Source of the DNA: Palsa-504 sp963847965
GTDB lineage: Bacteria; Actinomycetota; Actinomycetes; Streptosporangiales; Streptosporangiaceae
NCBI GenBank assembly: GCA_963847965.1
Contig: CAWKCG010000001.1
Coordinates: forward strand, 186,001-250,000
Direction of reading: 5' to 3'
Length of the DNA: 64,000 nt
The notes beneath the pieces are model-generated. The model was not told where the DNA came from, made no database searches, and saw nothing but the letters and a program-made list of their open reading frames with translations. The position numbers and the translations under genes are program-made. The first letter of the stretch is position 1, and each line of letters starts with the position of its first letter. This document shows, one piece after another, positions 1-8,098 of this stretch.

Positions 1-713
1 TCGGGTAGAGGATACGCTCGCTTGGCCGAGCAGATCGTCGGCGGCCTCGGCGAACAGGGCGGTGTGAGCGTCGGCGTCTGACTCGGCGGTGGCGGCGGCC
101 GCGGACTCGCCGCCGCTGCGCGGCGGGGCCGGGCCGGAAGTGCGGTGGTGCCCGGCGGCGCAGGGTTTCCGCCGGGCACCGTGGCCGACGTGATCGACCT
201 GTTCCTACCCAGAGAAACGGCGCGAGTACTCGTAGGGATCAAGGCGGCATCCCGACGTAAGCAATCCGTCACAATCAGGAGCCGCCGGGCTAAGCCCATG
301 CTGTAATCCACCGTTAGCCAGTGCTCGGGCGTCATCCTGAGCATGATCCAGTCCCCGCCGGGATTGGCCGCGATGTAGGCGTCGCCGCCCTCGGGGCCCA
401 GGTACCGCCGGGCCAGTTCCAGGCGTTCGGCTTGGGTCGCGTCCTCGATGGCCACCGGGCCCTCGACGGTGACGTACTTGTACGGCGGGTTCTCGTCCTG
501 GGCGCACAGGCTGAACCGGCCGGCCGCCATGATGGCCGCCGCCTTGCGCATGCCGCGGCCGGTGATCACGTTGACGGTCCCGCCGGGCGAGTAGGCGTAC
601 CAGACCGGGACGGCCAGCGGGCCGCGGCCGTCCTGCGATGCGATGCTTATCACCGCGACGTGCAACCCGGCCAGGAACTCCTCCCGCACCTGGCGACTCA
701 TATTGAAGCGCAT
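1..713 (-). CDS. PPOX-class (pyridoxamine 5'-phosphate oxidase-like) flavoprotein, 3' end run-on or disrupted, partial
   Basis: The reading frame starts at the ATG at 713 and stays open to the window edge. The first ~135 residues match the split-barrel PPOX family (F420- or FMN-binding): an early FLAGLHVAVIS strand, then VPVWYAYSPGG, a KYVTVEGPVAI strand, and the usual family ending WLTVDYS at about residue 138. Family members normally stop at about 140 residues. Here no stop follows: the frame continues for ~100 residues of Pro/Arg/Ala-rich sequence with weaker GC3 bias, which looks like non-coding DNA read through. The true 3' end is therefore probably lost or altered near 290-300. The substrate cannot be predicted. 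The family call is good; the end is not. Confidence 0.6.
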   Translation of the reverse strand, partial: MRFNMSRQVREEFLAGLHVAVISIASQDGRGPLAVPVWYAYSPGGTVNVITGRGMRKAAAIMAAGRFSLCAQDENPPYKYVTVEGPVAIEDATQAERLELARRYLGPEGGDAYIAANPGGDWIMLRMTPEHWLTVDYSMGLARRLLIVTDCLRRDAALIPTSTRAVSLGRNRSITSATVPGGNPAPPGTTALPARPRRAAAASPRPPPPPSQTPTLTPPCSPRPPTICSAKRAYPLP

Positions 714-853
714 GGCCTCTCCCGTCAGCTCGGTCCCGTGGTCAGTCGCCAGTCTCCCAGGCCTTCGGCGCCGACGCGCGGCCTGGTTCGGGCTGCCGGG
801 CGCTTATGCCGCGTGCCAGACTTCAGCCAAGTGCCGGTCGAAAGGATGAGGTC

Positions 854-1924
854 ATGGTCGAGCCCTACCAGGCGGTGGGCCTGGTGCCCACGATGCGCGG
901 CATCCGCCGCCGGGCCGAGATCGCGGTGAACATCGAGCACATTTCGCACCTGATCAAGGCGGCGTCGTGGCTGTCCAGCCTCGACCTGCCCGTGCGGCTC
1001 ATCGCCGTCCCCGAGGGCGCCCTGCAGGGTTTCAACGACGAGGTGCTCGACCTGGATCACGAGGAGTTCGCCCGCGAGTGCGCGATCGACATCCCGGGGC
1101 CCGAGACCGATGCGCTGGGCGCCCTGGCGCGCCAGTGGAACGCGTTCCTGATGGCGCAGGCCAAGGCCCGTCATCCCGAGTTCCCCGGCCGCTTCTTCAA
1201 CGTGGGCTTCATCCTCAGCCCCGACGGCGAGATCATCCTCCGGCACCACAAGGTGGTGCCGCTGCTCCCGGTCGAGCATTCGGTGACCCCGCACAACGTC
1301 TGGGACAGGTGGATCGAGCTGTACGGGCGCAACCTCGACGCCTTCTACCCGGTGGCCGACACCGAGATCGGCCGACTCGGGTTCCTGATGGCCAACGAGG
1401 GCTCCTACCCGGAGAACGCCCGCGGCCTGGCGATGAACGGCGCCGAGGTGGTCTACCGCGGCCCGTACCCGCACCCGCACGTCGGTAACGGCCTGTTCGA
1501 GATCCAGAACCGGGCGCGGGCACTGGACAACAACTTCTACCTGATCGCGTGCAACGTCGGCACGTACTACCTGCACACCGACTCCGACGTCCCGATCGAC
1601 ACGTTCGGCGGCGGGTCCATGGTGGTCGACTACCGCGGCCAGGTGGTCGGCCGGCACGACTACAGCGCGGGGTCCTCGTGGGTCGCCGGGACCATCGACG
1701 TCGAGGCGCTGCGCACCTTCCGGACCACCGCGCAGTGGGATAACTGGATCAAGGACCTGACCACCGAGCAGTACCAGCTCATCTACGAAGAGCCGGTCTA
1801 CCCCAAGAACCTGTACCTGGACCGCGCCCCGCTGACGCACGCCGAGTACCGCCGGGAGGTCATCGACCGGCAGATCGAGCTCATGCACGACCGCGACATC
1901 TGGCGGCGCCCCGGCACCGGCTGA
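854..1924 (+). CDS. Nitrilase-superfamily (carbon-nitrogen hydrolase fold) protein lacking the catalytic cysteine
   Basis: The product has 356 residues. The start at 854 is chosen because AAAGGATGAG lies just upstream; an in-frame ATG at 806 lacks such a site. The fold is recognisable from VPEGAL (Glu54), RHHKVVP (Lys133) and SYPENARGLAMNGAEVV, the element that follows the nucleophile elbow. In active nitrilases and amidases the elbow reads like ICYD with Cys as nucleophile. Here the aligned residues are MANE (179-182), so Ala180 replaces Cys. Glu and Lys of the triad remain. Either it is a non-hydrolytic homologue or it uses other chemistry. Its relation to the downstream peptide locus is unknown; a 248-base gap separates them. 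Confidence 0.8.
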   Translation: MVEPYQAVGLVPTMRGIRRRAEIAVNIEHISHLIKAASWLSSLDLPVRLIAVPEGALQGFNDEVLDLDHEEFARECAIDIPGPETDALGALARQWNAFLMAQAKARHPEFPGRFFNVGFILSPDGEIILRHHKVVPLLPVEHSVTPHNVWDRWIELYGRNLDAFYPVADTEIGRLGFLMANEGSYPENARGLAMNGAEVVYRGPYPHPHVGNGLFEIQNRARALDNNFYLIACNVGTYYLHTDSDVPIDTFGGGSMVVDYRGQVVGRHDYSAGSSWVAGTIDVEALRTFRTTAQWDNWIKDLTTEQYQLIYEEPVYPKNLYLDRAPLTHAEYRREVIDRQIELMHDRDIWRRPGTG

Positions 1925-2172
1925 GGGGCCGGGCCCGCCGGTACGGTCACTAGTGCCGAGGGCCTGGCGGAGCTGGGCCTGGTGAACCGGCGGGATGTCC
2001 ATTACGTTTCTAGGAAGCGATCTAACAGGATTACCTGACGATTCGATCGATTCATGATGGGCCAGGACATGGTGTTCGTCACATGGCCGACGCGTGACGG
2101 CAACATCACAGCGCAGTGGCGGCGAGCCGGAACGGTGACTTGTGTCCGATCATGCGCCCAGGAGATGTGATC

Positions 2173-3636
2173 ATGACGCAACTGATGAGCGCGGCCAAGT
2201 CTGATCCAACTGGACTGCCCGCCGTGGCCGGCCGCTCGGTACTGCTGATATCGGCGTTTGACCTGGGGCACCAGCCATTCGGGCTGGCGTCTCCCGCGGC
2301 ATGGCTGGCCGCGGAGGGAGCGCGGGTGGCTTGCCTCGATCTTGCGGTGCAGAAGCTGGATGAGGCGGCGGTGCGAGGAGCTGACCTGATCGGTTTCTAC
2401 CTGCCGATGCACACCGCGACCAGGATCCTCTCCGGCGTGATACCGCAGGTGCGGGAGCTCAACCCGCAGGCTCATCTTTGTGCTTACGGCCTGTACGCGC
2501 CGGTCAACTCCGAACTGCTGCGGCGGATCGGCATTGACTCGATCATCGGCGGCGAGTTTGAAGAACCGCTGGCCGAACTGGTGCGGGATCTGCAATCGCA
2601 GACCACGGGCCTGCGGGGGACACGGCTGCCCGTGGTGTCACTGGGCCGCCAGGACTTCCGTGTTCCCGACCGGGCCGGCCTGCCCGCCTTGTCGGAGTAC
2701 GCGTTCCTGACTCTGCCCGATGGTTCCCGGCGCACCGTGGCCTACACCGAGGCCACCCGCGGCTGCAAGCATCTGTGCCGGCACTGCCCGATCGTGCCGG
2801 TGTACGGCGGCCAGTTCCGGGTGGTGCAGCGCGACGTCGTGCTGGCCGACATCCGCCAGCAGGTCGCCGCCGGCGCGCAGCACGTCACCTTCGGCGACCC
2901 CGACTTCTTCAACGGCCCCGCGCATGCCCTCGGGATCGTCCGGGCCCTGCACGATGAGTTCCCCGGGCTGACCTACGACGCCGTGATCAAGGTCGAGCAC
3001 CTCGTCAGGCACCGCGACCGGTTGCCGGTCTTGCGTGAAACCGGGTGCATCCTGCTCACCAGCGCGGTCGAGTCGGTCGACGAGCGCATCCTGGAGATCT
3101 TCGACAAGCGCCACACCCGCGCCGACTTCATCACCGCGGTACGGGCGCTGCGTGAGCTGGGCATCGCGCTGAACCCGACCTTCGTCGCCTTCACACCGTG
3201 GACCACGCTCGAGGGGTACCTGCGCTTCCTCACCGAGATCGACGAGCTGGGCCTGGTACCTAACGTCACCCCGATCCAGTACGCGATCCGGCTGCTCATC
3301 CCCGAGGGCTCCAAGCTGCTGGAGCTGCCTGAAGTGGCCGCGCTGGTGCAGCCGTTTGACCCCGGATCGCTGGCCTACCCGTGGGTCCACGACGACCCCG
3401 CCGTCGACGCGCTGCAGCGCGAGGTGCTGGCGCTGGCCGCCGAGGCGGTGGCCGGCCGCGTGCCGCGCGAGCAGTTCTTCGATGAGCTATGGGCTCTTGC
3501 CGCCCGGGCAGCCGGGCACCCGGGCCGCCGCAGGACCCGTGGCCAGGAACCGGCCGGGCGGCCCGTACCCCAACTCAGCGAACCCTGGTACTGCTGCGCC
3601 GAGCCGACAGAGACCCAGCTCGCCCCGCCCGTCTAG
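2173..3636 (+). CDS. B12-binding-type radical SAM protein with C-terminal CCAEP tail
   Basis: The product has 487 residues. The start at 2173 follows AGGAG (2160-2164) at 8-base spacing. Residues ~20-140 form a Rossmann-like region resembling cobalamin-binding domains (VLLISAFDLGHQPFGLASP, then GGEFEEPL). The radical SAM core begins with Cys198-x3-Cys202-x2-Cys205 in TRGCKHLCRHCPI, the [4Fe-4S] ligand motif. Near the end, Cys474-Cys475-Ala-Glu-Pro matches, from memory, a family named for a CUAEP/CCAEP tail in which the first or second Cys may be selenocysteine; here both are TGC. The DUF169 gene follows after 18 bases. The operon context suggests peptide or thiol modification, but the reaction is not known. 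Confidence 0.88.
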   Translation: MTQLMSAAKSDPTGLPAVAGRSVLLISAFDLGHQPFGLASPAAWLAAEGARVACLDLAVQKLDEAAVRGADLIGFYLPMHTATRILSGVIPQVRELNPQAHLCAYGLYAPVNSELLRRIGIDSIIGGEFEEPLAELVRDLQSQTTGLRGTRLPVVSLGRQDFRVPDRAGLPALSEYAFLTLPDGSRRTVAYTEATRGCKHLCRHCPIVPVYGGQFRVVQRDVVLADIRQQVAAGAQHVTFGDPDFFNGPAHALGIVRALHDEFPGLTYDAVIKVEHLVRHRDRLPVLRETGCILLTSAVESVDERILEIFDKRHTRADFITAVRALRELGIALNPTFVAFTPWTTLEGYLRFLTEIDELGLVPNVTPIQYAIRLLIPEGSKLLELPEVAALVQPFDPGSLAYPWVHDDPAVDALQREVLALAAEAVAGRVPREQFFDELWALAARAAGHPGRRRTRGQEPAGRPVPQLSEPWYCCAEPTETQLAPPV

Positions 3637-3654
3637 GCCAAGGAGGACCACCCG

Positions 3655-4359
3655 ATGGATCACGCCGCCGCCGCACAGCAGCTCTCGACGCTGCTGTCGC
3701 TGGAGAACCCGCCGATTGCGCTTGCCTTCGTCGACGAGCCGCCAGAAGGCGTCGCGCAGGCAAGCAAGCCGGTGCCGTCGGCCTGCACGTTCTGGCGCCA
3801 GGCCGAGCAGGCTACCTTCTACGCCGCCGCCGCGCAGCACTTCAACTGCCCGGTCGGGTCGATGGTCATGGGCTTCGAACTGCCTGCGGCGGTCGGCGAG
3901 CAACTCGGCGGGCTGGTGCAGTCGATGTGCGACGCGCGGTACCTGAGCATGGACGAGGCAGCCAAGATCCCCACCGTGGGCCGGCACAGCGCCGGCATCG
4001 TCTACGGGCCGCTGCACCAGTTCCCGATCGACCCGGACCTGGTAGTGCTCTGGGTCAACGTGGCCCAGGCGATGCTTTACAGCGAGGCGGCCGGGCGCGC
4101 CGCCTGGACCAGCACCCCGATGGACGTGACCGGCCGGCCAGGCTGCGCCGCCCTCCCGCGGGCCCTGCACAGCAACCAGCCCGGCATGTCGCTGGGCTGC
4201 GCCGGCATGCGCACCTTCACCGAGATCGGTGACGACATGAACCTGGCGGCGATCCCCGGCAGCGCCCTGGCGGGGTTCCTCGACGCCCTAGCCGGGACGG
4301 TGGAATCCAATTCCGCGATGCGCTCGTTCTACTCAGCTCACAAGGCCGCCATCGGCTGA
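3655..4359 (+). CDS. DUF169 domain-containing protein
   Basis: The product has 234 residues. A strong site, AAGGAGG at 3640-3646, sits 8 bases before the ATG, and the gene is only 18 bases downstream of the radical SAM gene, so the two are almost certainly co-transcribed. The whole length resembles DUF169: an N-terminal PPIALAFV strand, ACTFWRQAEQATFY, HFNCPVGSMVMGF and a C-terminal LGCAGMRTFTEIGDD. Four cysteines in conserved-looking settings (ACTF, FNCP, PGCA, LGCAG) could bind metal or carry thiol chemistry. That is inference, because the family has no established activity known to me. No membrane or export signal is visible. Confidence 0.85.
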   Translation: MDHAAAAQQLSTLLSLENPPIALAFVDEPPEGVAQASKPVPSACTFWRQAEQATFYAAAAQHFNCPVGSMVMGFELPAAVGEQLGGLVQSMCDARYLSMDEAAKIPTVGRHSAGIVYGPLHQFPIDPDLVVLWVNVAQAMLYSEAAGRAAWTSTPMDVTGRPGCAALPRALHSNQPGMSLGCAGMRTFTEIGDDMNLAAIPGSALAGFLDALAGTVESNSAMRSFYSAHKAAIG

Positions 4360-4434
4360 CCCGGCCCGGCGCGGCGCACGGCAGGCAGGAGATCCGCTGC
4401 CGCCCTTGCGGTGACCCGCGGCTCGCGTTACCGT

Positions 4435-4458
4435 TCAGATCAATAGATGTTGATCTGA
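4435..4458. promoter_or_regulatory. ArsR-family operator: perfect 9-bp inverted repeat
   Basis: TCAGATCAA, then TAGATG, then TTGATCTGA forms a perfect inverted repeat with a 6-base spacer. The inner part, ATCAA-N6-TTGAT, is the classic half-site layout for ArsR/SmtB repressors. It ends 35 bases before the regulator gene at 4494, so autoregulation of that gene and the genes behind it is the straightforward reading. Confidence 0.85.
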
Positions 4459-4493
4459 TAGTGACCGACCATCCTCGATGAGCGGAGCGGGCC

Positions 4494-4904
4494 ATGGCAG
4501 GCGGCACAGACGCGGCCGAGCTGGCGATCGAGCAGGCTGAGCTGTCCTGCTGCGCCTCCTTGTCGTCTCCGATCTCCGACCGGGAGGCCGCGGCAACTGC
4601 GGCGCGGTTTGCTGCGATGGGTCACCCGCGGCGGATACAGCTGATGAACATGCTGGTCCGCAGCGGCTTCCCGGTTTGCGTGTGCGACCTGGTGACCGTT
4701 ACCGGGTGGGCGCAGTCCACAGTCAGCCACCACCTCAAGCAGCTGGTCGATGTCGGCCTGCTGCACCGCCAGCAGCGCGGTAAGTGGGCGTACTACTCCG
4801 TTGATCACGCCGGGCTGGCCAGCCTGGCCGCCGTGGTGACCGTGCCCGATGCCGACCTCGAGCTCGCAGGCCGCCTCACCGGGGCGATTCAAGGAGATCT
4901 GTGA
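4494..4904 (+). CDS. ArsR/SmtB-family regulator with arsenic-type cysteine set
   Basis: The product has 136 residues. The winged helix is clear: MGHPRRIQLMNML, then the recognition segment GWAQSTVSHHLKQLVDVGLL, then the wing RGKWAYYSVD. Metal-site candidates are Cys19-Cys20 (ELSCCAS) before the first helix of the core and Cys62/Cys64 (VCVCDL) in the a3 helix. This resembles actinobacterial As(III) sensors: in Corynebacterium glutamicum ArsR an N-terminal Cys pair and a downstream Cys bind arsenite. A perfect operator lies just upstream. The TGA overlaps the next gene region, with its ATG at 4904, so the regulator heads the operon. The inducer (As, Sb, another thiophile) is inferred from the cysteines. 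Confidence 0.9.
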   Translation: MAGGTDAAELAIEQAELSCCASLSSPISDREAAATAARFAAMGHPRRIQLMNMLVRSGFPVCVCDLVTVTGWAQSTVSHHLKQLVDVGLLHRQQRGKWAYYSVDHAGLASLAAVVTVPDADLELAGRLTGAIQGDL

Positions 4905-6736
4905 TGCACCGCCAGATCCTGTTCGTGCTCGGTGAGCACACCTGCGTTCCCTCCGATCCGCTGCAGGCGGCCAGGGAGCTGGGCTGCCGCTCCCTGGTGT
5001 TCACGCCGCAGGTCCCAGGCTGCGGCGAGGACGCTGGCCTGATGGATCAGGTGGAGGTCATTCACGCCGGCCGCCCGGGGGATGCTGTCCGGCTGGCCGG
5101 CAAATACCACGCCGAGCAGCCCATCAGCGCGGTCGTCAGCTACGAGGACGGGGCCAGCATCCTCGCCGCCCAGATCGCCGCGGAGCTCGGCCTGCCCGGC
5201 CATCCCGTGGCGGCGGCCATCGCCGCGGTCGATAAGCCTGCCATGAAGCAGCGGTTCGCCGCGGCCGGCGTGCCCACCGCCCGGTATGCGGTGGCCGAGG
5301 ATGAGGAGGACGCGGTCGCGTTCGCGCGGCGGGCGGGATATCCGGTGGTGGTCAAGCCCTGCCGCGGCGGCGCGAGCCAGGGAGTGATGCGCTGTGACGA
5401 CGAAGCCGGGCTGCGGCGGGACTACCGCCGCCTCCGGCGGATCGTGCGCGATTACGGGCTGGACACCGGCGGCCGGCCGAACCGGGTGCAGCTGGTGGAA
5501 GGCTATCTGCCGGGCACGGAGATCTCGGTGGAGCTGGTGGTCGACCGTGGCCGCCCGCAGGTCACCACCGTGTTCGAGAAGCCCCGGCCGCTGACCGGCC
5601 CGTTCTTCGAGGAGACCGTCTACCTGACTCCGGCGCGGCTGGCGCCCGGCGTGCAGGCTGCGGCCGAGGCGCTGGCCATTGATGCGGCACTCGCGCTTGG
5701 CCTGCGGCATGGGCCCGCGCATTGCGAGATCCGGGTCTGCGAGGACGGGCTGTATGTCCTTGAGGTCGCGGGCCGGCTCTTGGGCGGGGCGTGCGCCCGG
5801 GTGTTCCGGGACTGCCTGGGCACGGATATCCACCCGCTGCTGCTGCGGCTGGCCATGGGTGAAGACGTCGAGATACCCGCGGCTGACCCGGATAGGCCAG
5901 CCGCGGCCTTGATGCTGCCAGTGCCGGGCGAAGGACGGCTGGTCGCCCTGCGGGGCGTGGACCGGGCCCGTCGCGTGCCGTGCATCACCGACGTGACAGA
6001 GGTCGGCTGTCCCGGAGACATCATCGTCCCGTTCCCCGAGCAGGCCTGCTATCCCGTGGGCTTCATCGGCGCCGCGGGCGCCACCCATGAACAGGTCGAG
6101 GACGCGCTGGCTTGGGCGTCTTCCAGCATCTCGGTAGAGCTTGCCCCGATAGTGTGCCAACGCTGGACCAGGTCGCTGGACCCCGCCGATGCGACACGCG
6201 CGGTCCCCGGCGAACAGGGCGAGCAGACGGTGCTGTCGCTGGCCGACCTGCCCGCTGCCGATGCCCGCCAGCTCGCCGTGTCCCATGTGGCTGACATCAT
6301 GTTCGGCGAGCTGCCCCGGGCTGAGGCGCTGCGCGAAGCCGAGTGCACCGTGGGCCGGGAGTACCAGCGCGGCGCGCCGGCCGGGGTCTACCTGCCCGGT
6401 CAGGGCCTGATGCTCGGATTCACCGATGGTGACACCGGGTACGTGTGCTGCTTCGGGGTGCTGCCTGAGCAGCGCCGTAGCGGGATCGGGTCTGCCCTGA
6501 TGACTGCCCAGCTCGCCGCGTTCGCCCGCCGTGGTGCCACCACGGCGGTATCGGAAACCGACCCGCGGCTGCCGCTCGGCGCGGCGCTGCTGCGCCAGTC
6601 CGGGTTCACCCCCGACCCCGTGGGCGAGGTGGCCGGTTCGCGCGTCTACAGCTGCGGACTGGACTCCGTTGGGCATGCCGCGGTAGGCAAGGAGACCGCC
6701 GGTGACGGCTGCACCAGCGCCAGCTGCGCTTGCTGA
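4904..6736 (+). CDS. ATP-grasp ligase fused to a GNAT acetyltransferase domain
   Basis: The product has 610 residues. The ATG at 4904 is preceded by AAGGAG (4891-4896) and overlaps the regulator stop. Residues ~1-400 are an ATP-grasp carboxylate-amine/thiol ligase: DKPAMKQRFAAAGVPTARY, PVVVKPCRGGASQGV and a metal-binding CEIRVCEDGLYVLEVAGR. Residues ~485-590 resemble a GNAT fold, with FGVLPEQRRSGIGSALM as the acetyl-CoA loop. The last residues, CTSASCAC, give a Cys-rich tail encoded where the gene overlaps the next one by 35 bases. In a peptide locus it could ligate an amino acid to the precursor or build a conjugate and acylate it. The substrates are unknown. Confidence 0.85.
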   Translation: MHRQILFVLGEHTCVPSDPLQAARELGCRSLVFTPQVPGCGEDAGLMDQVEVIHAGRPGDAVRLAGKYHAEQPISAVVSYEDGASILAAQIAAELGLPGHPVAAAIAAVDKPAMKQRFAAAGVPTARYAVAEDEEDAVAFARRAGYPVVVKPCRGGASQGVMRCDDEAGLRRDYRRLRRIVRDYGLDTGGRPNRVQLVEGYLPGTEISVELVVDRGRPQVTTVFEKPRPLTGPFFEETVYLTPARLAPGVQAAAEALAIDAALALGLRHGPAHCEIRVCEDGLYVLEVAGRLLGGACARVFRDCLGTDIHPLLLRLAMGEDVEIPAADPDRPAAALMLPVPGEGRLVALRGVDRARRVPCITDVTEVGCPGDIIVPFPEQACYPVGFIGAAGATHEQVEDALAWASSSISVELAPIVCQRWTRSLDPADATRAVPGEQGEQTVLSLADLPAADARQLAVSHVADIMFGELPRAEALREAECTVGREYQRGAPAGVYLPGQGLMLGFTDGDTGYVCCFGVLPEQRRSGIGSALMTAQLAAFARRGATTAVSETDPRLPLGAALLRQSGFTPDPVGEVAGSRVYSCGLDSVGHAAVGKETAGDGCTSASCAC

Positions 6737-7925
6737 GGCGCTCGCGGCCGCCGCCGCCCGCCACGGCACGCCAGCCTACGTCTACGACCTCGCCTGCATC
6801 AGGGCCCGGGCATCGGGCCTGGCCGGGGCGCTGCCGGCCGGGGTCGGGGTCAGGTACTCGGTCAAGGCCAATCCTGCCCCCGTGGTGTGCCAGGTGATGG
6901 CGGGCACCGGCGTGGGCGCCGAGGTGTCCTCCGCTGCGGAGCTCGAGATCGCGCTGGAGGCCGGGTTCACGCCAGGCCGGATCCTGGTCAGCGGCCCATA
7001 CAAAGAGGAAGAGCTGCTGCGCCGCGTCGGAACGCTCCCCGGGGTGCTGGTCTCCGTCGACTCACTCAGTGAACTGCGGCAGCTCACTGCCCGGCCCGGA
7101 CCCGCCCGGCGGATCGTGCTGCGGCTGCGACCGGATTACCCGTTCGCGGGCGAGATGTGCGCGGGCTCGCTGAACCGCTTCGGAATCCCGGCCGGGCAGC
7201 TGGCCAGCGACGCAGCGGATCTGGCCCGGGCCGCCGGGTGCGCCGGATTCCACGTCTACGGCGGGTCGCAGATCCTCGACTCAGCCGCGGCCGCGCAAGA
7301 TCTCGCCAATGCCCATGACCTGGCCATGCGGGCAGCGGCGTTGCTCGGCGTGGTCCCCGAGGTGCTCAACCTCGGCGGTGGATTCGGCGTTCCGTACGAC
7401 GAGCACGGCCGCGAGCTCGACGTGGCGCCCGCAGCCGCCACGCTGCACACCCTGGCCGCCCGCGCCCCCGGCCCGCGGCTCGTCCTGGAGCTGGGCCGCT
7501 ACCTGGTCGCGGGGGCCGGCTGGTACCTGACCCGGGTCGTGCACCACCAGACATTCGACGGCAGGCCCGCGGTGGTCGTCGACGGCGGAATCCACCACCG
7601 GCCCGACCTTTGCGGCCTGGATCTCGCCCACCGCTCCGCGCCGCCGCTGCTGCTCGGGCCGGCAAGAGAAGGGATAACGCCCACCGCCGTCCTGGGCTGC
7701 CTATGCCTGCCGTGGGACATTCTGGCCTACGGTGCCGGACTCCCGCCGCTTCGAGTCGGCGATGTTCTCGCTTTCCCCAACGCCGGCGCCTATGGCCTCA
7801 CTGCAGCTCCGACCGGATTCCTCGGCCACCGCCTGCCCGCGCAGGTGGCTCTGGATGAGCAGACGCTGACCCTTCTGGCCGCGCCGGAGACTGCGCCGCG
7901 AGGCCTGCCAGCGAGTGTGCCGTGA
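6702..7925 (+). CDS. Fold-III PLP-dependent decarboxylase (diaminopimelate/ornithine decarboxylase-like)
   Basis: The product has 407 residues. The GTG start at 6702 has AAGGAG at 6689-6694 and overlaps the ATP-grasp gene by 35 bases. The alanine-racemase-like barrel shows the PLP lysine in VRYSVKANP (about residue 51), GFHVYGGSQ, the phosphate loop NLGGGFGVPY and ELGRYLVAGAGWYL. The C-terminal domain has CLCLPWDIL, the position of the substrate-contacting Cys/Asp, and NAGAYG. These are hallmarks of DapDC/ODC-type decarboxylases. A housekeeping lysA is unlikely given the operon. More likely it decarboxylates an amino acid used by the neighbouring ligase, or decarboxylates a ligated product. 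Substrate specificity cannot be read from the sequence. Confidence 0.85.
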   Translation: MTAAPAPAALAEALAAAAARHGTPAYVYDLACIRARASGLAGALPAGVGVRYSVKANPAPVVCQVMAGTGVGAEVSSAAELEIALEAGFTPGRILVSGPYKEEELLRRVGTLPGVLVSVDSLSELRQLTARPGPARRIVLRLRPDYPFAGEMCAGSLNRFGIPAGQLASDAADLARAAGCAGFHVYGGSQILDSAAAAQDLANAHDLAMRAAALLGVVPEVLNLGGGFGVPYDEHGRELDVAPAAATLHTLAARAPGPRLVLELGRYLVAGAGWYLTRVVHHQTFDGRPAVVVDGGIHHRPDLCGLDLAHRSAPPLLLGPAREGITPTAVLGCLCLPWDILAYGAGLPPLRVGDVLAFPNAGAYGLTAAPTGFLGHRLPAQVALDEQTLTLLAAPETAPRGLPASVP

Positions 7926-8098
7926 CCCCGCCCGGCATGCTCGGCGACGAGGGCCAGCGCCTGCTTGGCGAGGAGGAGGGGGACCTGTTCCCGCCCTCGG
8001 TCCGGCCCGCGTTCCTGCGCCTGCTGTGGATCGCCCTGGCCGTACTCGCCGTCGCCGCCGCGATCCTGATCACCGCCACCAGCGGGAAGCTGCCATGA
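7922..8098 (+). CDS. Small single-span membrane protein of the peptide operon
   Basis: The product has 58 residues. It starts at a GTG that overlaps the previous stop (GTGA at 7922-7925) and ends in ATGA overlapping the exporter start (8095-8098), so it is translationally coupled on both sides. The sequence has an acidic N-terminus (GDEGQRLLGEEEGDLF) followed by one hydrophobic helix of about 22 residues (LLWIALAVLAVAAAILI). Codons are strongly GC3-biased, which supports coding. It has no recognised family. By position it may be an accessory subunit of the exporter, comparable to small HlyD-like partners, but it lacks a long periplasmic part. Confidence 0.75.
   Translation: MTPPGMLGDEGQRLLGEEEGDLFPPSVRPAFLRLLWIALAVLAVAAAILITATSGKLP

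Noticed and set aside
2069..2170. 33-codon frame just before the radical SAM gene, considered as a leader peptide or second precursor
   Set aside because: Mixed third-position GC, no ribosome site and no GG motif. The true precursor is at 10356.
4889..6769. 626-codon open frame on the minus strand
   Set aside because: Shadow of the ATP-grasp/GNAT gene; no domain seen and it would run against the coupled operon.
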